A DNA stretch of 61,897 nucleotides from Blastocatellia bacterium (GTDB lineage: Bacteria > Acidobacteriota > Blastocatellia > RBC074), in assembly GCA_016789725.1 (NCBI GenBank), contig JAEUQN010000017.1, forward strand, positions 1-61,897, given 5' to 3'. This document shows positions 34,538 through 43,865 of this stretch, piece by piece (position 1 is the stretch's first letter; every line of letters begins with the position of its first letter). Below the pieces are notes generated by a model. It did not search any database. It worked only from the letters and a program-made list of their open reading frames with translations, and was not told where the DNA came from. The translations under genes and the position numbers were made by a program.

Positions 34538-37500
34538 ATGAACGATGAAAAGCGCACAGGCATTACCGGTTCTCTCCTCAAAGGTGTGACCCGCAAATCC
34601 GTCGAAGCATTAGCCCGTTCGTTCGGCATTCAACCGAATGATCGCGCGTGGGTGACGATGGATGTGGGCGCTTCGCTCGCCGGGGTTTCGATTAAGGTGG
34701 CAACCGAATTCTTTCGCGTCGTGCCCGAAGTCGCGCAGCATCTCGAAAACGAAGACCTGCGCCAATGGGCCGAAGTTGGTCGCCGCATCGCGCTCGACAA
34801 TGCCGAAGAAGCGAATGGATTCTTTCATTCATCGTCACAAACCTTAGCCGCCGTGCCGGTCAATCTACGCCCGCAACTGATCGCGTTGTGCGGCAAGCAG
34901 ATTGTGCTGTCACCTTCGACTGCGCTCAGCACGTTTTACACCGCGCCGAAAACCATCGAAAAACTTGGCGAAACCGAAGCAACGTACAAGCTCTTCAACA
35001 TCGCCGTCGCCGTTGCCAATCGCTCGGTCAAGCACAGCACTGAAGTCTTAGCGGCTGCCCCCAACGCTGTCGCCGCGCTGCATCAGCTCGACCATTCATT
35101 CCAAAACCAAAACCTGCCGCTCACGAAACAGGCCTTGGAACTTGCAGAAAATTTTGCGAATCGCACGGGCGCGACGGCGGCGGAATTTCTATCCGCGCTC
35201 GGCGAAGGCTTGAGCTTTGTCAAAACGCCGAACGAAGCGAAGTTGTTGTACGAACAAACCAGCAGCTTTTTAGAACGTGGCGGCGCGACGGCGCTGCAAT
35301 ATTTTCGCGCGGCGAAATCCGTGATGGAGCAGAGCGACGCGGCGAGTTACGAGAAATGGAACTTCGTCACGAAACGTGTCGCAGAAGAGGGTAACGCGCT
35401 CGTCTACGATTTTCTGAAGCTCACGCCGAAAGTGATGTCCGCGCTGTCGGCCAATCAACGTCGCATCATCGGCGCAAAACAACGCACGCCCGAACACAGT
35501 TTGGCGGTCATCAAATCCGTGCTGGAAATGACCGAAGAGTTGGCGGACAACAGCGTCTACGTTGCGCTCGAATGCTTCAAATCAGCGCCGCGCGCGTTGG
35601 CTGCCGCTTCGCTCGAACAGTTTCAGGCGTGGGCGCGAGCCGGAGCCGGATTGCATCGCTCCGACCGCCGTCGCGCTCAGGCGTATTACGCGCTCGAATC
35701 CAAGAGCAGCCAGGAGTCGTTGCGTGCCGCACGCGGCGGCCTCGCGCTCGAATCCATTTCACATTTACTGCGCTTGTACGTCGAAGGGTTAACCGGGCGT
35801 GAGCTGGCAATCGCTCCGCTCGGCGCAGTTCCCGACGAATCACGCATCACGGACGGACAGACGATCCACCTGCCCGCGATGATTGCAGAGTTCGGCTCCA
35901 TCGAAGACGACTTTCGTTTGTACAAAGTGCTGGCCGCGCACGCTGCCGGACAAATCGAATTCGGCACGCGCGACATCGGCACGCCGCCACTGCGCGCCGC
36001 GCTGAAAGACGTGGACGATTTCTTCCGCGATAAAGACGAAAGCCAAAGTCGGCTTGCCGATTCCGAAGAAATTGAAATCCCCGAAGAGTACATTTTGCGC
36101 CAACGCTTTCGGCCTGATTTGACTGCCGAAAGTTTTGAGTTCGCTGATTTCCGTTCGACATTGTCGCGCTTTCCGAATCCTGGTTTGGCGACGCGCATTT
36201 TCACGACGCTGGAAAACGGGCGCATTGATTCTCGCTTGCGCAAAGCCTATCGCGGCATTCGGCGTGATTTGAATTTCGTGCGTGCGCGCCTGATTGACAA
36301 TCGCCCGCCTGTCACGTCCCTGCCCGTGGATCAATTGCTCTACGAACTGCTGTTTCAAATCACCCTCTGTGGCGGCGTGATTGACCCGGCAGCGCGTAAA
36401 GCCTACGGTGATGTGATCGGCGAATTTCATCGCATCATTGAGGAATGTTTGCATCAGGAAGAGGCTTCGGTCGGAGATTCATTGATCGCTACGAAGCGGG
36501 TGTACGCGCTGCTGCAATCGCCCCGCAACGAGGAAAACGCTGAATCCGAATCCGACGAAAAGGAAGAAGCCTCCGACAAAAACGATTCCGAAGACCAACA
36601 GGACAGCGCCGGCGAACAGCAGCAACAGGCCGTCGAAAAGAAGCAATCGCAGTCGAATCCATTCAATCAATGGACGGAAGAAACCGACGAAAATCTGCCC
36701 GACGAAACCGAACTGCTCAGCGAAATGCTGCAAGCCGAGCGGCCTGAACAGGATTTGCAGGAAGGCGATCAGGCATTTTTCTACGACGAATGGGATCGTG
36801 AGTTGGGCGATTACCGCGCGAAGTGGTGCCGCGTCATTCAACGCGAAAACCGTCGCGGCATGCGCGATTTCGTGGAGCAGGTTCGTGCCAGATATTCCGG
36901 CGTGATCTCTTCGATCAAACATCAGTTCCAAATGCTCCGCCCCGAATCGCTGCGCAAAATCAAAGGCGAACTCGACGGCGAAGAATTCGATCTGCAAGCC
37001 ATCATTGACCGTCACGTAGACCTGCGCTCCACCGGACGCCCCACCGACCGCGTTTACATCCGCCGCATCCGCCGCGAACGCGACGTAGCCGTTTCGTTCC
37101 TGCTCGACATGTCTTCGTCAACCGCACGCACCATCACACGACATCCGAATCAGCCGTACACGCGTCCGGGGCAAAAAATCATAGATATCGAAAAGCAAGG
37201 CTTAGTGCTGATGAGCGAGGCGCTGGAAGCCGTCGGCGACGCCTATTCAATTTCCGGTTTCACGAGCGAAGGCCGCCGCAACGTGAAATATTTCATCGTC
37301 AAACAATTCGGCGAACGCTACACGCCCGAAGTCGAACGCCGCATCGGCGGCATCACCTACCACAACAACACCCGCCTCGGAGCCGCCATTCGCCATTGCG
37401 CCGCTCAACTGGAAAAACAACCCGCCCGCACAAAACTGTTAATTGTGCTGAGCGACGGACGCCCCTACGACCACGACTACGGCGATTCCCGCTACGCCCG

Positions 37501-37687
37501 CGAGGATACGAAGATGGCCCTGCGACAGGCAAAAACGCAGGGCATCACGCCGTTCTGCATCACAATTGACCGCGATTCAGAAGCGGAGTTGAAAGACCTG
37601 TACGGCGAAGTGGGCTACACGATTATTGACGACGTGATGAGCTTGCCAGAGCGGTTGCCGGGGATTTATCGGAGATTGACGACGTGA
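34538..37687 (+). CDS. CbbO/NorD-like VWA-domain protein
   Basis: 1049 residues, longer than typical CbbO (about 780). The N-terminal 500 residues are helical repeats ([19 protein letters not shown]). An acidic low-complexity segment ([16 protein letters not shown]) lies near residues 665-700. The VWA domain (about 860-1040) has a MIDAS-like DMSSSTA and [11 protein letters not shown]. Partner of the MoxR/CbbQ ATPase; probably metal- or client-loading. The final 4 bases overlap the GTG start of the next gene. Confidence 0.88.
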   Translation: MNDEKRTGITGSLLKGVTRKSVEALARSFGIQPNDRAWVTMDVGASLAGVSIKVATEFFRVVPEVAQHLENEDLRQWAEVGRRIALDNAEEANGFFHSSSQTLAAVPVNLRPQLIALCGKQIVLSPSTALSTFYTAPKTIEKLGETEATYKLFNIAVAVANRSVKHSTEVLAAAPNAVAALHQLDHSFQNQNLPLTKQALELAENFANRTGATAAEFLSALGEGLSFVKTPNEAKLLYEQTSSFLERGGATALQYFRAAKSVMEQSDAASYEKWNFVTKRVAEEGNALVYDFLKLTPKVMSALSANQRRIIGAKQRTPEHSLAVIKSVLEMTEELADNSVYVALECFKSAPRALAAASLEQFQAWARAGAGLHRSDRRRAQAYYALESKSSQESLRAARGGLALESISHLLRLYVEGLTGRELAIAPLGAVPDESRITDGQTIHLPAMIAEFGSIEDDFRLYKVLAAHAAGQIEFGTRDIGTPPLRAALKDVDDFFRDKDESQSRLADSEEIEIPEEYILRQRFRPDLTAESFEFADFRSTLSRFPNPGLATRIFTTLENGRIDSRLRKAYRGIRRDLNFVRARLIDNRPPVTSLPVDQLLYELLFQITLCGGVIDPAARKAYGDVIGEFHRIIEECLHQEEASVGDSLIATKRVYALLQSPRNEENAESESDEKEEASDKNDSEDQQDSAGEQQQQAVEKKQSQSNPFNQWTEETDENLPDETELLSEMLQAERPEQDLQEGDQAFFYDEWDRELGDYRAKWCRVIQRENRRGMRDFVEQVRARYSGVISSIKHQFQMLRPESLRKIKGELDGEEFDLQAIIDRHVDLRSTGRPTDRVYIRRIRRERDVAVSFLLDMSSSTARTITRHPNQPYTRPGQKIIDIEKQGLVLMSEALEAVGDAYSISGFTSEGRRNVKYFIVKQFGERYTPEVERRIGGITYHNNTRLGAAIRHCAAQLEKQPARTKLLIVLSDGRPYDHDYGDSRYAREDTKMALRQAKTQGITPFCITIDRDSEAELKDLYGEVGYTIIDDVMSLPERLPGIYRRLTT

Positions 37688-38532
37688 AAAATGCAAAGAA
37701 AGCCGCCGCTAAATTTTTCACGCAACTTCAAGCCCTTACGGAAAGATTCAACTCGTTAGTTTCCACGAACGAGGGGGATTGGATCGTCAAAGGGTTCATT
37801 GATGTCTTCAAGAACGTCTACACAATTTCAGGCGATACCAAAGTCATCTCGAAAGTCATCGAGCTAACGCTTTTCCCGCAATTCGTGGAATTCGCCAATA
37901 CTAACAAGCTCAAATTGGTGTTGGCGCGTGAGCAAAATCATTATCCTGATTTGACCTTCATTGATGAAAGTGGCTTCAAGCTTTCGCTGGACTTGAAGAG
38001 TGCTTATCGGCTTGATGCTGCGACTGTCAGTACGATGACGCTGGGCGCATTTACAGGCTACTTTCGCAATCGTGATTCAACCAAAAACATAACGTTCCCC
38101 TACAACGAATACGCAGGGCATTTTGTGTTGGGCGTGATCTATTCACGCGCAGAAGTGAAAGCAGACGAATTGAAAATCCATCGTGTCAGAGAGCTTGGCT
38201 TTGAAGATCAGGCGATCCCCACTGTGGACTTGCTCGCTGAAATTCCGTCTGTCGTAAAAGACCTGCAATTTTTCGTACAACCGAAATATCGCATTGCAAA
38301 AGATCAGCCCGGCAGCGGGAATACGAAGAATATCGGCGCAGTCAGTAGCATCGCAGATTTGACCAATGGCAATGGGCCGTTTGCAAAATTAGGCGAAGAT
38401 GTGTTTGATGATTACTGGATGTATTACCTGACGCCAGACATGGCAAGAGCCGTGGATTTAGCCAAGTCGCCGTATCGAAACTTGGCAACCTATCTGGAAT
38501 ACAAAAAGCTACGCACCGAAAGCGACTCATGA
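37684..38532 (+). CDS. EcoRV-family type II restriction endonuclease
   Basis: 282 residues from GTG 37684, with GGAG 8 nt upstream. Strong motif-level match to R.EcoRV: SGDTKV, the QNHYPD block, the LDLK block, and [10 protein letters not shown] / [13 protein letters not shown]. Catalytic residues correspond: E60, D89 (QNHYPD), D103 and K105 (LDLK), equivalent to EcoRV E45, D74, D90, K92. The predicted target is GATATC, blunt cleavage, by analogy. It overlaps the CbbO-like gene by 4 nt and the methylase gene by 4 nt, so all are likely translated from one mRNA. Confidence 0.9.
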   Translation: MKNAKKAAAKFFTQLQALTERFNSLVSTNEGDWIVKGFIDVFKNVYTISGDTKVISKVIELTLFPQFVEFANTNKLKLVLAREQNHYPDLTFIDESGFKLSLDLKSAYRLDAATVSTMTLGAFTGYFRNRDSTKNITFPYNEYAGHFVLGVIYSRAEVKADELKIHRVRELGFEDQAIPTVDLLAEIPSVVKDLQFFVQPKYRIAKDQPGSGNTKNIGAVSSIADLTNGNGPFAKLGEDVFDDYWMYYLTPDMARAVDLAKSPYRNLATYLEYKKLRTESDS

Positions 38533-39464
38533 ACAATCTCCCTTTCCAAATTGCGCACATCGGAGTTCCGCCGATTAAATGTCAGGGCATCAAAACCAAA
38601 CTGGTTCCCTTCATCTTCAGCAATCTTCAGTGGGAGGCAAAGTCGGACGCCCGATGGATCGAACCGTTTCTTGGATCAGGCGTAGTGGCCTTCAATCTTG
38701 CGCCACAACGCGCATTGTTAGCCGACACGAACAAACACATCATTGGCCTTTATCGAGCAATCCAAATGGGCGAAATGACGCGCGGGAATGTGCGGGAATT
38801 TTTGCAAGAGGAAGGGCAAAAGCTCGCAGCACATGGGCAGGAGTATTACTACGAGGTGCGTGAGCGATTTAATCAATCGGCCTCGCCCTTTGATTTTTTG
38901 TTTCTCAATCGCGCTTGCTTCAATGGCGTCATGCGATTCAATCGTAAAGGGCAATTCAACGTTCCGTTTGGTCACAAACCAGAAAGATTTGCACCCGCGT
39001 ACATTACCAAAATCGTCAACCAAGTAGGGTGGGTCGAAAAGCAGATGCGTGGGAAGGATTGGGAATTTCGAGTCGCAAGTTGGAGCGATATCTTGTCTGA
39101 AGCGCAGCGAGAAGATTTTGTCTATCTTGATCCACCTTACATTGGTCGCCACACCGATTATTTCAACGCTTGGGATAATAACGAAGCGGTTGCTTTGGCT
39201 GAGACTGCTCATCAACTTTCGTGCGGATTTGCCCTTTCGATGTGGATGGAAAATCGCTACCGCAAGAATGAGCATTTGGAAAAATATTGGCCCGACACTG
39301 AGATAAAAACCATCAGCCATTTTTATCACGTTGGCTCGACCGAAGATTTGCGCAATGAGATGAGCGAAGCACTTGCGATCAAGCCCGGTTTCTCGGCTCC
39401 TGCGATGGCGAAATCGAAATCTGCCGCCCCCGCGTCAAATCAGCTGTCCCTGTATCCAATGTAG
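38529..39464 (+). CDS. D12-class adenine-N6 DNA methyltransferase (M.EcoRV-like)
   Basis: 311 residues; ATG 38529 overlaps the nuclease stop. AdoMet motif EPFLGSG (45-51) and catalytic DPPY (201-204) in D12-class order, plus NRACFNGVMRFN. It is the modification partner of the EcoRV-like nuclease, predicted to methylate adenine in GATATC. Base use is more AT-rich than neighbouring genes, as expected for acquired restriction genes. The C-terminal Ala/Ser/Lys-rich tail (KSKSAAPASNQL) is disordered. Confidence 0.9.
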   Translation: MNNLPFQIAHIGVPPIKCQGIKTKLVPFIFSNLQWEAKSDARWIEPFLGSGVVAFNLAPQRALLADTNKHIIGLYRAIQMGEMTRGNVREFLQEEGQKLAAHGQEYYYEVRERFNQSASPFDFLFLNRACFNGVMRFNRKGQFNVPFGHKPERFAPAYITKIVNQVGWVEKQMRGKDWEFRVASWSDILSEAQREDFVYLDPPYIGRHTDYFNAWDNNEAVALAETAHQLSCGFALSMWMENRYRKNEHLEKYWPDTEIKTISHFYHVGSTEDLRNEMSEALAIKPGFSAPAMAKSKSAAPASNQLSLYPM

Positions 39465-39472
39465 GCTGGGTT

Positions 39473-39628
39473 ATGCAAGCCATCATTTTCATTGGCATCC
39501 AGGCGTCCGGCAAATCCACGTTTTTTCAGCAACGGTTGTTCCATTCACACATCCGCCTCAATTTGGATATGCTGAAAACGCGGCATCGGGAACAGATTCT
39601 GCTGTGTTTGGGCAAGGGTAAGAAATGA
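39473..39628 (+). pseudogene. Truncated predicted P-loop kinase
   Basis: 51 residues from ATG 39473: MQAIIFIGIQASGKSTFF carries a Walker A motif (GIQASGKST) of the predicted AAA/polynucleotide-kinase-like family, whose members are about 150 residues. The frame ends at TGA 39626-39628, before other motifs, so it is a remnant or a frameshifted gene. It lies 8 nt after the methylase gene and convergent with the glycosyltransferase gene. It may be debris from integration of the restriction module. Confidence 0.6.
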
Positions 39629-39641
39629 TGCGTGCTCCGAC

Positions 39642-41378
39642 TTACTTTGGTTTCGTAAAGATGGCGCTGCGTCCATTGAAACCGGTTTCGTGGGAATGCC
39701 AAACCTGCTCAAACTGGCAATAGGATAGCGATCTGTAGCCGGGCGGAGGGATGTTTGAATCTACAACATATAGCAATTGTTTTGGGGCGTCGAAACCGAC
39801 GATAGCAATGGTGTGTCCGCCAAACAATGAGGTGTCGGCTAACACCGGAAGACCTTTCCGAAGATGTTCCTGAATCTCTTTGAGGCCGTTGTCGAATCCG
39901 TGAGAATTGTTTGCGTAGGTCGCTTCTTTCCAGGTGTAGCCGATTGCTTGCAGACCTGTGAGAAGGTCTCTAAAAAAGGTGATGGTGAAATCGGTAAATG
40001 CCTCGTTGGGGTTATATGGCTGCCCTCGTGAAAGCACTTTCAATTCGTGAGGAGATCGTGTCTCTCCAAAATATTCGAGCACTATTGCTGCTGCTGTTGG
40101 CACGCAGAGGTAGTTTTCTTGTTGCCGATGTGAAATCTGGATAAAGATGACGTCTACAGACATCTGTGGTTTAGGCAGCGCCTCGCTGGACCCGATGATG
40201 CCAGCTTGGTTATCGAACCACCGACTCTGCGGAAGCAATTTACCGCCGGGAAGCAGGCGGTAACGATCTCCGCACCAATAGACTGTGGTGCCAAAAAAAC
40301 TGATTACCCACACCACAAAACTCAAGACATCCCGAATCGGCAGCAAGTAAAAATATCGGCGTAAGATGCGATCTTCAAATCCTATAACGCCGATGAACCA
40401 CGCCGCCAGGAAACGTATCGCCAGTGCGAAGGCGCTCACACTCCAAAGGAGTATGGAGGTTGGAAAGGCTAAAAGCGCGAGCACTACAAGGGCTGTTGTA
40501 TAGGTAAAAATCAATCCCACATATCCAAATGGTCGCCTGAATTTTGTGCTCCGTGCCCAACGAAGTTGATGGCGAAACATTTCTCCGAACTGATATGGCG
40601 GGATGAGCGTCTCGACGACATAGGGCGAAAGGATGACTTCATAACCCCGCTGCGCCGTCAGATGACCGAGCAGAAAGTCGTCGCCGAGAAAGTTGGCAAT
40701 GGCGGCAAACCCACCGAATTCAGCGAGCACCTTTTGCCGTAGAACGGCGGTGGCACCAAAGGCGAATCTCACACCATCGAGTTGTCTGGCGACCAGCACG
40801 CCCAAGGCAAATTCCCCCATCAATCCCAGCCCTTCCATCAGGGCGGAAAAATTCTTACTCCCAATCGGACGGTACAGACACGTCACAAGTCCCACGCGCT
40901 CATCCGCCAGTGGCGCAACTACGGAACGCAGGTAATCAGGACCGACACAGGCATCACAGTCGCTGATAACAAGGATTTCGTGGCTTGCTTCCTGACAGAT
41001 GTTATACAGATTACTTACCTTGGCACTGGTTCCAATGCGGTGCGGATTGATAACCAGTTTGATCTGACACTGTGGATACGTAGCGCGTAGCTGTTCGACC
41101 AGGCCGATAGCCGGATCTTGTGGGTCCAGAACGCCGAAGATAATTTCATACGCGGGATAATCTTGTTCGCAGAAACTGGCGAGCACTTCACCTAGCCCGG
41201 CTTCAGCTCCTCTGAGCGGCTTGAGGATGGAGACCGGAGGCGTAAACGCTGAGGCAGGCGGCGAGTAGGTTTGACGGAAGAAACGAGCAGCACTATACAA
41301 ACTGAGCAAGTGGTAAACACTCGACGCTATTACGAGCATCACCACCAACCAAAACATAGCCTGCGGTAGTGTTTCCAT
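39642..41378 (-). CDS. HpnI-like glycosyltransferase fused to a C39-like peptidase domain
   Basis: 578 residues. Residues about 45-280 are a GT2 domain like HpnI/ceramide glucosyltransferase: SILKPLRGAEAG, ISDCDAC (DxD), GDDF and QLRWAR. Membrane segments lie near 8-28 and 290-375. From about 410 a separate papain-like C39 domain follows: catalytic C425 (ENYLCVPTAAA), H522 (FGGHTIAIVGFD) and D540 (VVDSNIP). HpnI transfers a sugar to a hopanoid; C39 domains cleave leader peptides or amide bonds. A fusion of both is, to my knowledge, not the standard HpnI architecture. ATG 41378. Confidence 0.85.
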   Translation of the reverse strand: METLPQAMFWLVVMLVIASSVYHLLSLYSAARFFRQTYSPPASAFTPPVSILKPLRGAEAGLGEVLASFCEQDYPAYEIIFGVLDPQDPAIGLVEQLRATYPQCQIKLVINPHRIGTSAKVSNLYNICQEASHEILVISDCDACVGPDYLRSVVAPLADERVGLVTCLYRPIGSKNFSALMEGLGLMGEFALGVLVARQLDGVRFAFGATAVLRQKVLAEFGGFAAIANFLGDDFLLGHLTAQRGYEVILSPYVVETLIPPYQFGEMFRHQLRWARSTKFRRPFGYVGLIFTYTTALVVLALLAFPTSILLWSVSAFALAIRFLAAWFIGVIGFEDRILRRYFYLLPIRDVLSFVVWVISFFGTTVYWCGDRYRLLPGGKLLPQSRWFDNQAGIIGSSEALPKPQMSVDVIFIQISHRQQENYLCVPTAAAIVLEYFGETRSPHELKVLSRGQPYNPNEAFTDFTITFFRDLLTGLQAIGYTWKEATYANNSHGFDNGLKEIQEHLRKGLPVLADTSLFGGHTIAIVGFDAPKQLLYVVDSNIPPPGYRSLSYCQFEQVWHSHETGFNGRSAIFTKPK

Positions 41379-41420
41379 ATGACAGGTTAATCAGTAAGTC
41401 TGTTGCTGGGAATCCACGGC

Positions 41421-41461
41421 AAAACACCCGATCAGTAGGCTAGTACAACTGATCGGGTGCC
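41421..41461 (-). terminator. Intrinsic terminator after the Gfo/Idh/MocA gene
   Basis: CACCCGATCAGT (41425-41436) and ACTGATCGGGTG (41448-41459) pair perfectly over 12 bp. On the minus strand the stem is followed by TTTTGCCG, downstream of the Gfo/Idh/MocA gene ending at 41533. Confidence 0.75.
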
Positions 41462-41532
41462 ATCTTGGCAAGGGTTTCAATCAATAGATCAACTAACACG
41501 ACAAGGATGGCTTTGTCATCGGTTCTTTCCAG

Positions 41533-42873
41533 TTACACCTTGTCGGGGACAACAAACGGCTGGCGATAGTTTCTGGTGAGTAGGCTATTGGCTTCTTTAT
41601 CGCCGATGAATTGCTCCCGGTTGGAATCAAAATTAACCGTTCGCTGCGTGCGATAAGCAATATTGGCAAGGTGGCACATGGAAGATGAATAATGGCCTTC
41701 CAGCAACTCTGCCTTCAACTCCTGCCGTTTGCGCGAACGCATGGCATCAATAAAGTTCGCCAAATGCCCTGTTTCGCCGGTGCCGCGCGTATTCATCGTT
41801 TCCACTTTGGCGTCGGCTTCCTTCTCGGTCATTTTGGGGCCAGGCTCATTTTTACGCCCAAAGTAGGTCGCCCAATCATCCGTACCCAACCGCATCCAGC
41901 CTTCTGAGCCGTACACCAACAGTCCCATTCGCATACCGTCTTCGCTGTTTGTGTACCAGTTGCGCATTTCGATTTGCACGCGCGTTTTGTCGGCATATTC
42001 AAGCGTTGAAGTCTGTGTGGTTGGTGTTTCCTGATCGGTGTCATGAACGTCTACATGTCCCATGCTTTGCGTTTTGACGGGATGTTCGTACTTCTTCAGA
42101 ATCCAGCGCGCAATGTCGGTGTAATGCGGGCCGTTATTGCCCGTTTCGCCGTTGCCTGTGTTCCAGAACCAGTGCCAGTTATAGTGAAAACGATTCTCAT
42201 TGAACGGGCGCATTTCAGCCGGCCCCGTCCATAAATCAAAATGCACGCCTTTCGGAATCGCGCCATTCACTTTGTGGCCGATGCTGTCGCGCGGACGCAG
42301 GACAAGACAGCGAATCTGATAAATTTTACCGAGCTTGCCAGCGTGCAAATAATCCACTGCTGCTTGGATCAGCGGACGGCTGCGATTCTGCGTGCCAGTC
42401 TGCACGATGCGTTCGTATTTGCGCGCCGCCTCAATCATGCGGCGGCCTTCGGTGATTGACCACGAAACGGGCTTTTCAACGTAGACGTCTTTGCCCGCCT
42501 GACAGCCCCAAATCGTTGCCAGTGCGTGCCAGTGATTCGGCGCGGCAACGGCGATGGCGTCAATGTCTTTGTTGTCGAGGACACGGCGAATATCGGTTTC
42601 CGTTTTGGCGCGTTTGCCACAGGCTTTTTCGAGATCGCCGAGAGCTTTGGGGAACAGGTTTTCGTCAATGTCGCAGATTGTCGCGACGTTAACATTTGGC
42701 AATTTGGCAAAGCCTTCCATCAGCGCCCCGCCGCGCCCGTTAATGCCCATCACAGCAATGTTGACGGTTTCATTCGGGCTGGAGCGCGCCCAACCCGATT
42801 TGATAAAGGCTCCGGCCATCAAACTTGCACTGCCCGTTTGTTGAATGAAGGTGCGACGATTCAGTTTGTTCAT
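41533..42873 (-). CDS. Gfo/Idh/MocA oxidoreductase, Tat-exported
   Basis: 446 residues. The N-terminus NRRTFIQQTGSASLMAG is a twin-arginine signal. Rossmann loop VMGINGRGG and catalytic motif VEKPVSW (E-K-P) match the family. Members oxidise or epimerise sugars with NAD(P). Later residues include NWHWFWNTGNGETGNNGPHYTDIARW. It is the first of two such genes; an exported member implies the bound cofactor is loaded in the cytoplasm before Tat transport. Confidence 0.88.
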   Translation of the reverse strand: MNKLNRRTFIQQTGSASLMAGAFIKSGWARSSPNETVNIAVMGINGRGGALMEGFAKLPNVNVATICDIDENLFPKALGDLEKACGKRAKTETDIRRVLDNKDIDAIAVAAPNHWHALATIWGCQAGKDVYVEKPVSWSITEGRRMIEAARKYERIVQTGTQNRSRPLIQAAVDYLHAGKLGKIYQIRCLVLRPRDSIGHKVNGAIPKGVHFDLWTGPAEMRPFNENRFHYNWHWFWNTGNGETGNNGPHYTDIARWILKKYEHPVKTQSMGHVDVHDTDQETPTTQTSTLEYADKTRVQIEMRNWYTNSEDGMRMGLLVYGSEGWMRLGTDDWATYFGRKNEPGPKMTEKEADAKVETMNTRGTGETGHLANFIDAMRSRKRQELKAELLEGHYSSSMCHLANIAYRTQRTVNFDSNREQFIGDKEANSLLTRNYRQPFVVPDKV

Positions 42874-42905
42874 AGCTTTGACTCCCGTTGCTTTTGTGTT
42901 GATGT

Positions 42906-43865
42906 TTATTCGACGGTTTCCCAGCGATCCGAGGTTACCGATTTCTCCATCGCTTCCAGAATGGAGACTTCTTTCAAAAGGCTTTCGTGCGAGCGCGGCT
43001 CTTTGCCATCGCGGAATAGTTGCACCACTTCGCGGTAAGGTTCCAGCGCGTCATCCGTCACTTTCGATTCGAGTTTGGTTAGCCCTTTATCGGTAACTAC
43101 CCCCAACTCGAACGGCGGTCGGCCTTTCGCCAAAACCAGCGTGGCTTGTAAACCAGAAGCGAAGACGAGCGTTGCTGAAGCATCCGCCTCTTTTCGCGTA
43201 ACACGGACGCGGGTGACATTTTCGCCAAAGACTTCCATCAGCTTTTGCACCTGATGAATGCCATAAAAAAAGACGCCGCCGTAAGGCGAATCAACATCGC
43301 AGTGCCCACAACTGATGACGTGTTGTATCCCGGTCATCGCTTTGACCTGCGCTTTGAGGTCATTGATGATGGCACCGCGTGCGACGGTGCTGAATGAAGA
43401 GACGGGTGTTTTCCTGGCGCGCGCCATCGCCAAAAAAGAGCGGCCTTCGCTGACGCGATAACAGAACGGTTTGTCAATAAAGGTCGGAATGCCAGCTTTG
43501 ACAAAAGGTCGCGCGGCGTCCAGATGATATTTCGCGTGGCGATGGTCAACGATCAGCGCGTCAATCTTTCCTTTGAATTCCGCCGGGTCTTTCACGATCA
43601 GAGGAATATGCCCCTTCTCCGCAGCATTTTTAGCGAACTCTGGGGTCTCTCCCCACACGCCAACGACTTCACACCCAGGGAACTTGCGGTCGCGGTTGAA
43701 AATCTGCCCATAAGTAATCGTGTGCGAGTTTTCTGCACCGATGATGCCAATGCGAATGGGCTTGGTGGGTTGTGGCAGACTATCAGCAAGCGTTATGGAT
43801 GCTGCTGCCAGCGTTGCCGTCAGGCCACCGCTTAGTTCCTGGATAAATTTCCGTCTGGATTTCAT
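42906..43865 (-). CDS. Gfo/Idh/MocA family protein, short paralogue
   Basis: 319 residues, N-terminus KSRRKFIQELSGGLTA (twin arginine, RRKFIQ). The motifs IGIIGAENSHTIT, DHRHAKYH and FIDKPFCYR (D-K-P variant of EKP) fit the family. It is shorter than its neighbour and has a degenerate catalytic-motif context. Between it and the GH20 gene there is no gap (ends at 43865/43866), so co-transcription is likely. Confidence 0.82.
   Translation of the reverse strand: MKSRRKFIQELSGGLTATLAAASITLADSLPQPTKPIRIGIIGAENSHTITYGQIFNRDRKFPGCEVVGVWGETPEFAKNAAEKGHIPLIVKDPAEFKGKIDALIVDHRHAKYHLDAARPFVKAGIPTFIDKPFCYRVSEGRSFLAMARARKTPVSSFSTVARGAIINDLKAQVKAMTGIQHVISCGHCDVDSPYGGVFFYGIHQVQKLMEVFGENVTRVRVTRKEADASATLVFASGLQATLVLAKGRPPFELGVVTDKGLTKLESKVTDDALEPYREVVQLFRDGKEPRSHESLLKEVSILEAMEKSVTSDRWETVE

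Noticed and set aside
39473..39628. Treating the truncated kinase as an intact short protein
   Set aside because: Only the Walker A motif is present and related proteins are about three times longer.
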